A stretch of DNA of 24,892 nt from Patescibacteria group bacterium. Its GTDB lineage: Bacteria > Patescibacteriota > Dojkabacteria > JAKAPS01 > JAJZLI01. Shown in pieces: positions 8,755-16,230 of this stretch. The stretch covers positions 1-24,892 of the forward strand of contig JAMCRT010000013.1 in NCBI GenBank assembly GCA_023380695.1, given 5' to 3'. The stretch's first letter is position 1. Each line of letters opens with the position of its first letter. Below the pieces are notes generated by a model. It saw nothing but the letters and a program-made list of their open reading frames with translations. It ran no database searches and was not told where the DNA came from. Position numbers and translations under genes: made by a program.

Positions 8755-9615
8755 ATGAATAAACATATAGACATGTTCATTAAAGTTTTGGGAGAAAGGA
8801 GTAAATCTGAACATACCATCACAGCCTATAAGAAAGACTTGGAACAACTTAATATTTTCCTAACTAGTAAAAATATTAAGGATATAAAAGATGTCAGTAG
8901 TGATACTCTAAAAGAATATTTTGCAAAACTTACAGATGAAGGATGGACACCTAAAACTATCTCTAGAAAATTAAACAGCACTAAAACTTTCTTTAAATAT
9001 TTAGATAGTATTAATTTAATAGATAGAAACCCAGCAGGAATGATTTCTCATCCTAAAGTAGAAAATCATCCTCCAAGAATTTTATCTGAAATAGAATATA
9101 GAGCACTAAGAGATGCAGCAAGATCAGATAAAAGAACTTATATTATAATAGAAATACTATTACAGACCGGAATAAGAATAGGAGAACTCTGCAGAATAAA
9201 AATGAAGGAATTAGACTTAGATTCACGAGATCCTTCTTTACTAATTTCAGAATATGGATCAAATACATCAAGATCAATACCATTAAATAAGATTTCGGTA
9301 GAAATGTTTAAAGAATATTTGAATATAAGACCAAAAACATCAAATTCTGATCACTTATTTATAACAAAAAATGGAAATCCATTACTTATAAGGAATGTCA
9401 GGTCTTCAATAGATAATGTATTTAAAAAAGCTGGCATAGAAAATGCTAAAGTAAATGACCTTCGAAATACCTTTATTGCTCACCACTTATCAAGAGGAAC
9501 TAATATATTTATATTATCTAAAATAATAGGTCATAAAAGAATCTCTACAACAGAGAAATATATTGGAAAGATTAATATAGACTTAGAAAGAATAACTCCT
9601 CTGCCTTCTTTATAA
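8755..9615 (+). CDS. Tyrosine recombinase/XerC-XerD-like protein with altered active site
   Basis: A 286-aa protein with the two-domain Xer layout: an N-terminal SAM-like core-binding domain (about 1-95) and a C-terminal catalytic domain (about 105-286). Xer enzymes resolve chromosome dimers; integrase relatives move elements. The recognisable catalytic positions are Arg141 (TGIRIGEL), Arg237 (NDLRN), His260 (IIGHKR) and the nucleophile Tyr269 (TTEKYIG). Two others are changed: the beta-hairpin Lys (usually GKGNKER) is replaced in YGSNTSR (167-173), and the first His of HxLR is Asn234. It may be a slow or partner-dependent recombinase, a DNA-binding relic, or a lineage variant. It is the only plus-strand gene between 1 and 15714 and has a consensus promoter. 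Its 3' end overlaps the convergent 128-aa gene by 6 bp. No att-like repeats were seen nearby. Confidence 0.85.
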   Translation: MNKHIDMFIKVLGERSKSEHTITAYKKDLEQLNIFLTSKNIKDIKDVSSDTLKEYFAKLTDEGWTPKTISRKLNSTKTFFKYLDSINLIDRNPAGMISHPKVENHPPRILSEIEYRALRDAARSDKRTYIIIEILLQTGIRIGELCRIKMKELDLDSRDPSLLISEYGSNTSRSIPLNKISVEMFKEYLNIRPKTSNSDHLFITKNGNPLLIRNVRSSIDNVFKKAGIENAKVNDLRNTFIAHHLSRGTNIFILSKIIGHKRISTTEKYIGKINIDLERITPLPSL

Positions 9616-9996
9616 CCTAAAACTTCTAACTCTTCTATCTGTTACTCTCCCGTTATAAGCAAAATGTATATTTATTAATTTAGGAGAAAAAATACTAATA
9701 GTCTCTTTATTTGAAAAATATGATGTTGGAACCTCTAAACATAATTCTCCATTATTTACAATAGATGGGCTAATTATATGAAATCCAGGATATAGAAGAT
9801 GTGAATTATAATCTATTATAAGAGAACTGTAATCTGTTATATTTCCTTCATTAGTATAATCTATTCCTCCCCAATCATCTTGATCCCATCCATAAATACT
9901 AAGTCCATATTGTCCTCTACCTTTTGTTAGTATATCAATAAGATCATTAGCATCGCTTCTTATTAAATTCTCGTGTAATTCAGAATTAACTACCAT
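9610..9996 (-). CDS. Hypothetical protein, 128 aa
   Basis: I do not recognise this protein. It is soluble, has no signal peptide or membrane helix, and is rich in Asp, Asn, Ile and Tyr. The middle has an aromatic/acidic stretch (YGWDQDDWGGIDY, about 35-47). The second half alternates hydrophobic and polar residues in a way that suggests beta-strands. The Arg-rich end (RVTDRRVRSFRL) could be a nucleic-acid or partner contact. Support for it being real comes from the full-length open frame, an extended -10 (TGATATAAT) ending 9 nt before the ATG, and its position between tRNA-Ile and the recombinase-like gene. No function is proposed. Confidence 0.7.
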   Translation of the reverse strand: MVVNSELHENLIRSDANDLIDILTKGRGQYGLSIYGWDQDDWGGIDYTNEGNITDYSSLIIDYNSHLLYPGFHIISPSIVNNGELCLEVPTSYFSNKETISIFSPKLINIHFAYNGRVTDRRVRSFRL

Positions 9997-10005
9997 ATAG
10001 GTGGT

Positions 10006-10014
10006 ATTATATCA
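10006..10014 (-). promoter_or_regulatory. Extended -10 promoter of the 128-aa gene (TGATATAAT)
   Basis: On the minus strand this is identical to the nonamer before ftsH. It ends 9 nt upstream of the ATG at 9996. There is no Shine-Dalgarno, so a leaderless mRNA is expected. Confidence 0.55.
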
Positions 10015-10090
10015 CACATTATGGGTTTCGTAACCTATTCAATTCTTTGATATCATTATTAGAAAATAAGATAAGAACTTTATATTAAAT

Positions 10091-10164
10091 TGGGCACAGA
10101 TGGACTCGAACCATCGACCCCCGCTTTATAAGAACGATGCTCTAACCGACTGAGCTATGTGCCC
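10091..10164 (-). tRNA. tRNA-Ile (UAU)
   Basis: A 74-nt cloverleaf on the minus strand. The acceptor GGGCACA/TGTGCCC is fully paired, the D arm is GCTC/GAGC with loop AGTCGGTTA, and the anticodon arm is TCGTT/AGCGG (two G-U pairs) around loop CTTATAA. The anticodon is therefore TAT. The T arm is GATGG/CCATC with loop TTCGAGT, and the discriminator is A; no CCA is encoded. UAU reads AUA, a common Ile codon in this AT-rich sequence. Most bacteria instead read AUA with a CAU tRNA modified to lysidine by TilS. The gene lies 40 bp downstream of the VirD4-like gene. Confidence 0.9.
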
Positions 10165-10204
10165 AAGTAAACAAATTCTATCATAAAAACTGAAATATAC
10201 AATA

Positions 10205-12631
10205 CTATTTTTGTTTTAGAAAATCATCAAATGTTGGTTTTGGTGTTTGTCCCACAAAACCTCTACTCCTAATTTCTGCTTCAATATCCTCAACATTTCT
10301 ACCGTATTTTAATCTTGATAGTTTTATTATAGCTTTTCCTATCTCAGGATCTGGCTTCATATCAGACATTACTGTTCTCATAGAAAATGGTGGCTGTACC
10401 TCACCTGCAGATAGCATTTTTACATATGTATATTGATTTTCAAGATTAATAAGATCTTCTGCATCAAATATTGGTTCAAATTCTTTCTCTAAAAATTCAG
10501 CATCTGCAACACCAACTTTAAAACTTACTAAACTACCAACATTGCCAAATACAGAATTTTTCACCTCATCTATCATCTGAGCAATATATTGGTTTGCAAC
10601 AGTAAGATTTAATTTATATTTTCTAGATTCAGACATAATTTGTGCAAAATCATCTGTAGCAAAATTTTGAAATTCATCTACATACAAATAGAAATCTTTT
10701 CTTTGTTCTTCAGGTAAATCTGATCGTGAAAGAGCCGCTGATAAAAGTTTAGGAACTAAAAGCAATCCTAAAAATTGAGAGTTTTCCTCTCCTATCTTAC
10801 CTTTATCTAAATCTACAATAAGAATTTTTTGATTATCCATTATTTCCCTTAGATTAAATGATGATTTAGATTGACCCAAAATATTTCTCATTAATTGATT
10901 TATAACAAATCTATCAAATTTTGATGCAAAATATCCTAAAGTTTCAGATTTATGATAGTCAGATGTTTGTGCCATTTCCTCTGTCCAGTATTTCTTTACT
11001 AGATCGTCTTTAATGAAAGGAACCATTTCATCAATAAATTTCTTATCAAGAATCACTAATCTGAAAACCTCAATTAATGTATTGCCAGGTTTAGACATTG
11101 CTGTTAACATACAATTTCTTACTGCTCTCTCCAGCCTTGGCCCAGTAATTCCTTGTTTATTAGGATCAAATAATTTTTCTAACATATTGTAAAATGAATT
11201 AACAATCATATGTTTATCTTGTTCTGAGTAAAACTCCATTAGATTAAACCCCATAGGTCTTTCAAAATCAGCAGCATTAAAATATATTACATCCTCAGCT
11301 CTTTCTGGGGGGATTCTATCTATAATATTCCTAGCTGATTGTCCATGAGGATCTAGAAATGCCACTCCTTTTCCAGCCTTGATATCCTGGAGTATTAAAG
11401 ACTCCAAAAAAGTTGATTTTCCAGTACCAGTTCTTCCAACAATGTACATATGTCTTCTTCTATCATCATCAGCAATACATACTGGTCTTATATTACCTCT
11501 ATATACTCCATTACCTAGGAATAATCCCTTAGTAGGTACACCAGATGATACGGGAGCTCTTTTTGAGAGTAACCAATTTATATGTGGAGTTTGTACATTT
11601 TTATTAGGAAAATGAAAAAGACTTGCTAACTCTGATGTATTTAGTATTACAGCTCTTTTTGAAAATTCAATAAATACTCTTGGAAAATTAAAAAGGTATC
11701 CTAGAGCAAAATCTTTTTTGAAAACCCATCTCAATTTCATCTTTTTTAAGGTATTTGAATATGGGTCAGAAAATTGAGAGAAACTTGCAACCATATTAGA
11801 TAAGATTAACTGAGCTCTTTCTTCTTTACCAGATACCACTATTAATCTTATAGTTGAAAAGAATGCTGATTTTTGAGTTTTCTCAGTAATTTTCTGATTT
11901 ACATATTCTTGAGATGCACTAGTAGTAGGTGCAGGTTTATCCTTACCAGCACTTTTAGGTTTTGTATGTTTATTTGCCTTTTTTATCCATTTACCTGCAC
12001 TTGGATATATTACAAGTTGATATACAGCATATTCATTATCTGTAAGTTTAGATATTACAGATGTTATATGAGATAGTGTGTCAACTTTTAGTTCTTGGTC
12101 GTATATTTTAACTGGAAAAAAAGATTTTTTACTAAATCCAAGTTGAGCAAATTCAACAAATCCTTCATTTTTAAAAATATCAGGTCTTTCGACTCTTAAA
12201 ACTTCACACATTGGATATGCAGCGTGAATTTGTTTTTCAATAAGATCAGATATGTCATCTGGGGAAGAGACATAGAAACTAATAAGCTCTGATGTAGCAA
12301 CGATTTCAAAAGAAATATAATTAAATTTACCAAGTAATCTGTCAAAAAATCCCCCACCCTTAATACCTGATAGACTACTAAACATTTGGTCTGCTGCAGA
12401 TATTTCTACTTCATTATCTCTTGGAATAGTAATCTCAAATGTTACAAAATCTTTGCTATTTTTTATAAAGTTTGAAATTTTAAGATCACGAAATATAAAC
12501 AGTAATACAATAATTACAGCTGCAATTATTATAAGAGTAGCTACTACGGCAATCAATATAAACAATAATATATGTACTACTGGATTTAATATATTATTAA
12601 AATTTGCAAATCCTACAGATGTGTTATACAT
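10205..12631 (-). CDS. Membrane-anchored VirD4/VirB4-like conjugation ATPase
   Basis: An 808-aa protein of the HerA/FtsK P-loop superfamily, most like the type IV secretion coupling/TraG-TraC-type ATPases annotated in CPR genomes as 'type IV secretion system DNA-binding domain' proteins. One or two N-terminal membrane helices occupy about 18-48. A large accessory region (about 60-370) precedes the motor. Walker A is GRTGTGKST (399-407) and a Walker B-like YVDEFQNF lies at 650-657. LDPHGQ (426-431) and ANQYIAQM (679-686) are typical of the superfamily. It would power DNA or protein transfer, or pilus biogenesis, at the membrane. The genes for small VirB2-like proteins at 21960-24892 are the obvious candidate partners. 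No relaxase or other Mpf gene is adjacent. The ATG is 7 nt after a TATAAT, so the mRNA is predicted leaderless. Confidence 0.9.
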   Translation of the reverse strand: MYNTSVGFANFNNILNPVVHILLFILIAVVATLIIIAAVIIVLLFIFRDLKISNFIKNSKDFVTFEITIPRDNEVEISAADQMFSSLSGIKGGGFFDRLLGKFNYISFEIVATSELISFYVSSPDDISDLIEKQIHAAYPMCEVLRVERPDIFKNEGFVEFAQLGFSKKSFFPVKIYDQELKVDTLSHITSVISKLTDNEYAVYQLVIYPSAGKWIKKANKHTKPKSAGKDKPAPTTSASQEYVNQKITEKTQKSAFFSTIRLIVVSGKEERAQLILSNMVASFSQFSDPYSNTLKKMKLRWVFKKDFALGYLFNFPRVFIEFSKRAVILNTSELASLFHFPNKNVQTPHINWLLSKRAPVSSGVPTKGLFLGNGVYRGNIRPVCIADDDRRRHMYIVGRTGTGKSTFLESLILQDIKAGKGVAFLDPHGQSARNIIDRIPPERAEDVIYFNAADFERPMGFNLMEFYSEQDKHMIVNSFYNMLEKLFDPNKQGITGPRLERAVRNCMLTAMSKPGNTLIEVFRLVILDKKFIDEMVPFIKDDLVKKYWTEEMAQTSDYHKSETLGYFASKFDRFVINQLMRNILGQSKSSFNLREIMDNQKILIVDLDKGKIGEENSQFLGLLLVPKLLSAALSRSDLPEEQRKDFYLYVDEFQNFATDDFAQIMSESRKYKLNLTVANQYIAQMIDEVKNSVFGNVGSLVSFKVGVADAEFLEKEFEPIFDAEDLINLENQYTYVKMLSAGEVQPPFSMRTVMSDMKPDPEIGKAIIKLSRLKYGRNVEDIEAEIRSRGFVGQTPKPTFDDFLKQK

Positions 12632-12638
12632 AAGTTGT

Positions 12639-12644
12639 ATTATA
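12639..12644 (-). promoter_or_regulatory. -10 element of the VirD4-like gene
   Basis: TATAAT on the minus strand ends 7 nt before the ATG at 12631. No Shine-Dalgarno and no clear -35 were seen. Transcription should begin at the start codon. Confidence 0.55.
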
Positions 12645-12687
12645 GAGGATAATTAAAAGTAAATAAAATGTTAATTTTTCAAAATCT

Positions 12688-12864
12688 TTAAGATTGATGT
12701 TTTTTTTTCAACTCTTCCCAAGCGCCAGTGTTTCCCAAGTCACCCTCTTGTTTATGTTCTTGAGCAAACTGTGCAACGTTCTGCCTAGCTTCATCAAGAG
12801 TAGCTTTTACATTTTGCCCACTCTCTTCTCTTCTCTCAATTGTAGATATTGTTTCTCCACCCAT
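12688..12864 (-). CDS. Small acidic/helical protein, 58 aa
   Basis: A 59-codon frame (ATG 12864, TAA 12688) between smpB and the VirD4-like gene. The product begins MGGETISTIERREES, has a heptad-like helical middle (about 18-39, rich in Ala, Gln and Glu) and ends in GNTGAWEELKKKHQS. It has no membrane segment and no Cys. A TAATAT -10 ends 9 nt before the ATG. Evidence that it is real: it fills an otherwise empty 250-bp gap, has the same promoter-to-ATG geometry as its neighbours, and has a protein-like composition. I recognise no family. The position suggests cotranscription with, or a role next to, the ATPase, but that is only inference. Confidence 0.65.
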   Translation of the reverse strand: MGGETISTIERREESGQNVKATLDEARQNVAQFAQEHKQEGDLGNTGAWEELKKKHQS

Positions 12865-12873
12865 AGTATTTTT

Positions 12874-12879
12874 ATATTA
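12874..12879 (-). promoter_or_regulatory. -10 element of the 58-aa gene
   Basis: TAATAT on the minus strand ends 9 nt before the ATG at 12864, with TTGTAA 17 nt further upstream as a weak -35. The mRNA is predicted to be leaderless or nearly so. Confidence 0.4.
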
Positions 12880-12907
12880 TCATAATACTAAAAATATTAC
12901 AATAGGG

Positions 12908-13360
12908 TTATTTATATTTTTGGCTTAATGCCTTTTCCATCTCCCTTTTTGCACTTTTAAGTTTTTCTTTTTCTCTTTTATCATATTTTCTAAGTCCTTT
13001 AACAACCACTATCTCTAATTTTATTTTACTACCTATAATACCTATTTCCATAGGAACTGCGGTATATCCTTTTTGATGTAAAAATTTAGATATTTCTCTT
13101 ATCTCATTTTTATTAAGAAGTAGTTTTCTCTTCCTTGTAGGATTAAATTTTTCTCTATCTTTAATATCATCTAATATTGATACAAAAAGATGGGTAATAT
13201 ATGCTTCATCTCCAATAATTCTTACAAAACTATCCCTTATACCAACTCTTCCCATTTTGATTGCCTTCACCTCAAATCCAAAAAGAGAAATCCCAGAGAT
13301 ATACTTTTTTATAATTTCAAAATTATGATAGATTTTTCGGTTTTCTACAATAGTCTTCAT
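12908..13360 (-). CDS. smpB: SsrA-binding protein SmpB
   Basis: SmpB binds tmRNA and delivers it to ribosomes stalled on truncated mRNAs (trans-translation). The 150-aa length is normal. Family features are NRKIYHNFEI near the N-terminus, the block GISLFGFEVKAIKMGRVGIRDSFV (about 23-46) that forms the OB-barrel, and NPTRKRKLLLNKNEI (about 73-87). The basic C-terminal tail KYDKREKEKLKSAKREMEKAL is the one that folds into the decoding site. The gene starts inside the stop of the propeller gene (ATGA overlap), so it is translationally coupled to it. The tmRNA gene ssrA was not found in this window. Confidence 0.96.
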   Translation of the reverse strand: MKTIVENRKIYHNFEIIKKYISGISLFGFEVKAIKMGRVGIRDSFVRIIGDEAYITHLFVSILDDIKDREKFNPTRKRKLLLNKNEIREISKFLHQKGYTAVPMEIGIIGSKIKLEIVVVKGLRKYDKREKEKLKSAKREMEKALSQKYK

Positions 13361-14298
13361 ATCTTTACCTTTAATATATCTGTTCCAGATAATAAATAAG
13401 CACTTTTCCCATTTGAGGATATATACATTTGCGTTGCTTTCTTAAATAAATTTGTATGAGATCCAGTATACATATACTGTTTTGTAAATGCATAATTAAT
13501 TGTATTTAATGCTCCAGCTGCAGGCTTTTTTAAAACAACAATTCTCAAATGTGCAGGGTCAAAAACATATATATAATTAGAATATTGATTGTCATACAAA
13601 CCTTCTACATTAGTAAGTGGATATAGCATTGATTTAGTATTTGATATATTGAAAGGTGTTATGGTATTTGCATAAAATCTTTTAATATTACCACTTTTAT
13701 CTATCACAAAAATATTTCCATCTATTCCAAAAGATTTTGCTCCAACAAGAACATTCGAATGGAAAGCTAAACTTTCAGATCCATTAATTGAATTTACTGT
13801 GTACATATTTCCATTTTTAGTATTCAGGATATATACATTTCCCATATATGTTTGTATCTGAATATTTCTACTACTAGATATTGGAGATGCAATGTTTGTC
13901 ATACTGCCACTAATTGGATTTATTCTAAATACACCTTTATTTAAATCATATAGAAATAATCTTTGTGCATTGTATGAATAAACAATAGATAAAGGAATTG
14001 ATATTCCACTTTTTAAAGATTTAAAAATAGTAGGCGTACCAGGTGCAGAATCTGATAATTTATATACATATTGAAGATTTGGGTCTGTCAAATAGATATA
14101 TCCATTATTTGATACAAGTGAGATTATATTACTTCCTGGATGTATAATACCTATATCTGATAAAATTGTTAAATGATTGATTGGTGTAATATCATTAATA
14201 CTATAAAATATAGATAACACTTCGGAGTGCAATTCATTTACTCTGTTTCTGTCTACATTTAAAGCATATGCTCTAGAGATTAAACTTCTAGTAGCCAT
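13357..14298 (-). CDS. Beta-propeller-like protein, probably the C-terminal half of a split gene
   Basis: A 313-aa protein built of repeating beta-rich units, with segments such as NNGYIYLTDPNLQYVYKLS, AQRLFLYDLNKGVFRI, GNVYILNTKNGNMYTV and GNIFVIDKSGNIKRF. Each is a strand pair followed by a turn with Asn, Gly or Asp, as in NHL/YncE-type propellers. Such domains usually bind proteins or carbohydrates. Read alone it has no signal peptide. However, its frame is open upstream of the ATG to 14433, where it meets the last codons of the upstream membrane protein within a T10 run. A single -1 frame change would make one 728-aa protein with cytosolic domain, membrane helix, a 45-residue Ser/Asn/Lys linker and an outside propeller. 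The stop overlaps smpB as ATGA. Confidence 0.75.
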   Translation of the reverse strand: MATRSLISRAYALNVDRNRVNELHSEVLSIFYSINDITPINHLTILSDIGIIHPGSNIISLVSNNGYIYLTDPNLQYVYKLSDSAPGTPTIFKSLKSGISIPLSIVYSYNAQRLFLYDLNKGVFRINPISGSMTNIASPISSSRNIQIQTYMGNVYILNTKNGNMYTVNSINGSESLAFHSNVLVGAKSFGIDGNIFVIDKSGNIKRFYANTITPFNISNTKSMLYPLTNVEGLYDNQYSNYIYVFDPAHLRIVVLKKPAAGALNTINYAFTKQYMYTGSHTNLFKKATQMYISSNGKSAYLLSGTDILKVKI

Positions 14299-14429
14299 TA
14301 TTTTACTATTTTTAAGTGATATAGATGTAGTTTTATTAATGGATGAAAGATCTGTATTAATTTTTTTTATTAAGGATGAAATCTCAGATTTCTTATTTAT
14401 ATTATTTAATACACTTTTGCTAGAGGATA

Positions 14430-15542
14430 TTAAAAAAAAAATATAAAGATTATGAGGAATAAAACTACTAATATACTGATAAGTGTGAATTTCTCATCAT
14501 TTAAGGTCTTTATATCTCTAGAAATTCTAATTCTGTATTGTCTTTGTTTTCTATCTTTTAAAAAAGATATAGTATCAAATAACAATTGGAATAATGCTCT
14601 AAATACTATTCCCACTGATTTAAAATGTGATTTGAAATCAGTATCTTTTATCTTTTGTTTACTATTATAGTAAGTATTCATTGCAACCTTACTCCCATTA
14701 TCCTTTATTAATGATGATACATCAATAAGTTTTTGTTTTAAAGCATTTCCAAATATAGTATTTATATTGTTATCTATATCTTTTTTCTCATCTTCAATAT
14801 TACCTAAATCAATTTCATTATCAGTTTGTACATTAGAAAAATCTTCAACTGTATCTTTCAATTCTTCCTCTTTTAGAATAGGATCATCTACATCTTTATC
14901 AGTAGAGAAAACACTCAAAATTATAAAACTCACATCTCCATTATCCATTGTTATCTCAAGATCACTAAGCTCTTTCTCATTCAAAGATACAGTTTTTTTT
15001 ATATTATTTTCCAAATATACTGATGATGCCTCAGTACCCAATACAAAAACATCTCTATCTTTTACATAACCACTTGCAACAGAAGTGATACTCCCAGATG
15101 GAGATAGTAAATGCTCAGATAAATTCATAACCTTCAGGTCTCTTACAAGGGATATATATGAATTTCCAATTCTAAGCATATATCCTATATCTCCCCATAA
15201 AACAAAACAACCAATATTAAAATTCACCTTGCCATTCAATTCATTTTTTGCAATTTTATCTGATAAATTGTGGAATGATGAAAGTAATGCATTATCCAAA
15301 ACACTAATAATTCCAGAAACATCATTATTGAAATATTTATCCTCTAAATCATCAAGAAATGGATTTATATAATCTAGAGCTATAAAATCATCTGGTCCCG
15401 TTATATCAACAGCTGTATATAATTTACCTCGGATTTCAAGTAAATCCGTATCTTGAGGTTCATGAACATAGACATGAGAAAAAATATTTCTATCCTTACT
15501 TTTTGCTATATAACTTTTAACTTCTATATCAAGTACAGACAT
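14430..15542 (-). CDS. PP2C-like (degenerate) domain membrane protein; N-terminal half of a split gene
   Basis: A 370-aa protein. Residues 1-210 look like a divergent PP2C/SpoIIE-type phosphatase fold: GCFVLWGDIGYMLRIGNS resembles the 'NVGDSR' hairpin, LLSPSGSITSVASGYVKDRDVFVLGTEA resembles the later 'G.l..gD.lll.SDG' block, and the metal-binding aspartates are largely not in place. A charged linker (about 215-300) follows, then a single membrane helix at the C-terminus (ISILVVLFLIIFIFFF, about 355-370). Translation stops at a TAA right after a run of ten T on the coding strand. The -1 frame from that run continues without a stop into the beta-propeller gene. The function could be signalling across the membrane; it may be catalytically dead. 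Its start codon is 7 nt after an extended -10 (TGCTATCAT). Confidence 0.7.
   Translation of the reverse strand: MSVLDIEVKSYIAKSKDRNIFSHVYVHEPQDTDLLEIRGKLYTAVDITGPDDFIALDYINPFLDDLEDKYFNNDVSGIISVLDNALLSSFHNLSDKIAKNELNGKVNFNIGCFVLWGDIGYMLRIGNSYISLVRDLKVMNLSEHLLSPSGSITSVASGYVKDRDVFVLGTEASSVYLENNIKKTVSLNEKELSDLEITMDNGDVSFIILSVFSTDKDVDDPILKEEELKDTVEDFSNVQTDNEIDLGNIEDEKKDIDNNINTIFGNALKQKLIDVSSLIKDNGSKVAMNTYYNSKQKIKDTDFKSHFKSVGIVFRALFQLLFDTISFLKDRKQRQYRIRISRDIKTLNDEKFTLISILVVLFLIIFIFFF
14431..14440 (-). other. T10/A10 slippery run joining the PP2C-like and propeller frames
   Basis: The plus strand has ten A after a T at 14431; on the coding strand this is ten T followed by AA. The PP2C-like frame reads TTT TTT TTT TAA here. 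Re-reading one T gives TTA ATA TCC and a frame that stays open for 45 codons to the propeller ATG and on to 13357. The sequence T TTT TTT fits a -1 ribosomal slippery site, and runs of nine or more T are prone to RNA polymerase slippage. An uncalled base in a homopolymer would look the same. Confidence 0.7.
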
Positions 15543-15549
15543 ATTTACA

Positions 15550-15558
15550 ATGATAGCA
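15550..15558 (-). promoter_or_regulatory. Extended -10 promoter of the PP2C-like gene (TGCTATCAT)
   Basis: TGC-TATCAT on the minus strand ends 7 nt before the ATG at 15542. It probably drives PP2C-like, propeller and smpB. There is no Shine-Dalgarno. Confidence 0.5.
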
Positions 15559-15654
15559 TATTTTTAAAAGTAATTTTACTTTAATATATTTTTCTAAAAT
15601 TATTTATTAAATTCCCATAAACATTATATTAATCTCAAACTTTAATATATCCTA

Positions 15655-15684
15655 TTGACATAAAACTATGGGATAATGTATAAT
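15655..15684 (+). promoter_or_regulatory. Sigma70-type promoter of the 162-aa gene (TTGACA-N18-TATAAT)
   Basis: Perfect -35 (15655-15660) and -10 (15679-15684) hexamers are separated by 18 bp, the same geometry as the recombinase promoter at 8697. The leader to ATG 15715 is about 24 nt and has no Shine-Dalgarno. Confidence 0.75.
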
Positions 15685-15714
15685 ATGTTCATTAATGTAA
15701 ATTGATTAAATATT

Positions 15715-16203
15715 ATGATAGAACAAGACCAATATAATCAAAATGAACATCTTAGCCTAGACCAAATTGCTAGAGATCAATTAGATTATGGTGAAAAATG
15801 GGCTGACATTCTAATACTCAATGGAATGAAAGGATTAGAACAAGGGACTGAAATGGCACTTCGTAATCCGGTAGTCTATCTACAAGAGACCAATCTAGAA
15901 CAATTACCAGTAGAGCTACATCAAAAATGGACTAATTTACTTGATTTAAGTGAAGCTTTTGTCCAAATAGCCGGCACAGAAAAAAGGGATTGGGGTAAAT
16001 CCGTTAGTGGTCTAGAGAAACTACAAAATTTAATGCAATCCGGAAGTATTGAGCCTAATTATCAGGTTATAATAGATATTATACGTTTATCTTCACAGTT
16101 ATTTGAACAGTCTATAACAAAAGTGCCTGGTAATGTTGATTCTACATATTATCAGGGGAATATAGAGGCTATGAAATCACATATTTCCGCTATGCTCAGA
16201 TAA
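15715..16203 (+). CDS. Hypothetical acidic helical protein, 162 aa
   Basis: I do not recognise this protein. It is soluble, Cys-free, rich in Gln, Glu, Asn and Leu, and appears all-helical: LSLDQIARDQLDYGEKWADILI, then a run through PVELHQKWTNLLDLSEAFVQIAG, and a C-terminal helix pair IDIIRLSSQLFEQ and NIEAMKSHISAMLR. There is no signal peptide or membrane segment. Its codon use is somewhat less AT-biased than its neighbours (CTA, CGT and CCG codons appear). It stands alone on the plus strand behind a perfect consensus promoter, between two minus-strand operons, which suggests steady, independent expression. It ends 27 bp from the convergent SpoIID-like gene. Confidence 0.75.
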   Translation: MIEQDQYNQNEHLSLDQIARDQLDYGEKWADILILNGMKGLEQGTEMALRNPVVYLQETNLEQLPVELHQKWTNLLDLSEAFVQIAGTEKRDWGKSVSGLEKLQNLMQSGSIEPNYQVIIDIIRLSSQLFEQSITKVPGNVDSTYYQGNIEAMKSHISAMLR

Positions 16204-16230
16204 TTAGTAAATAGAATCTAAGAATTATTT

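Noticed and set aside
8755..10164. Integrated mobile element formed by the recombinase-like gene and tRNA-Ile
   Set aside because: No direct repeat of the tRNA 3' end, no attachment-like core and no cargo genes are visible between them.
12453..12885. Plus-strand frames of 60-70 codons opposite the VirD4-like gene and the 58-aa gene
   Set aside because: They are antisense shadows with Phe/Ile/Ser-rich, low-complexity products and no promoter or ribosome site of their own.
12688..13360. tmRNA (ssrA) next to smpB
   Set aside because: No tRNA-Ala-like half or tag-peptide frame was found in the short gaps around smpB.
14376..14390. Hairpin GAAATC-TGA-GATTTC as a stimulator of ribosomal frameshifting
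   Set aside because: It lies about 40 nt downstream of the slippery run, too far for the usual 5-9 nt spacing, and is a weak 6-bp stem.
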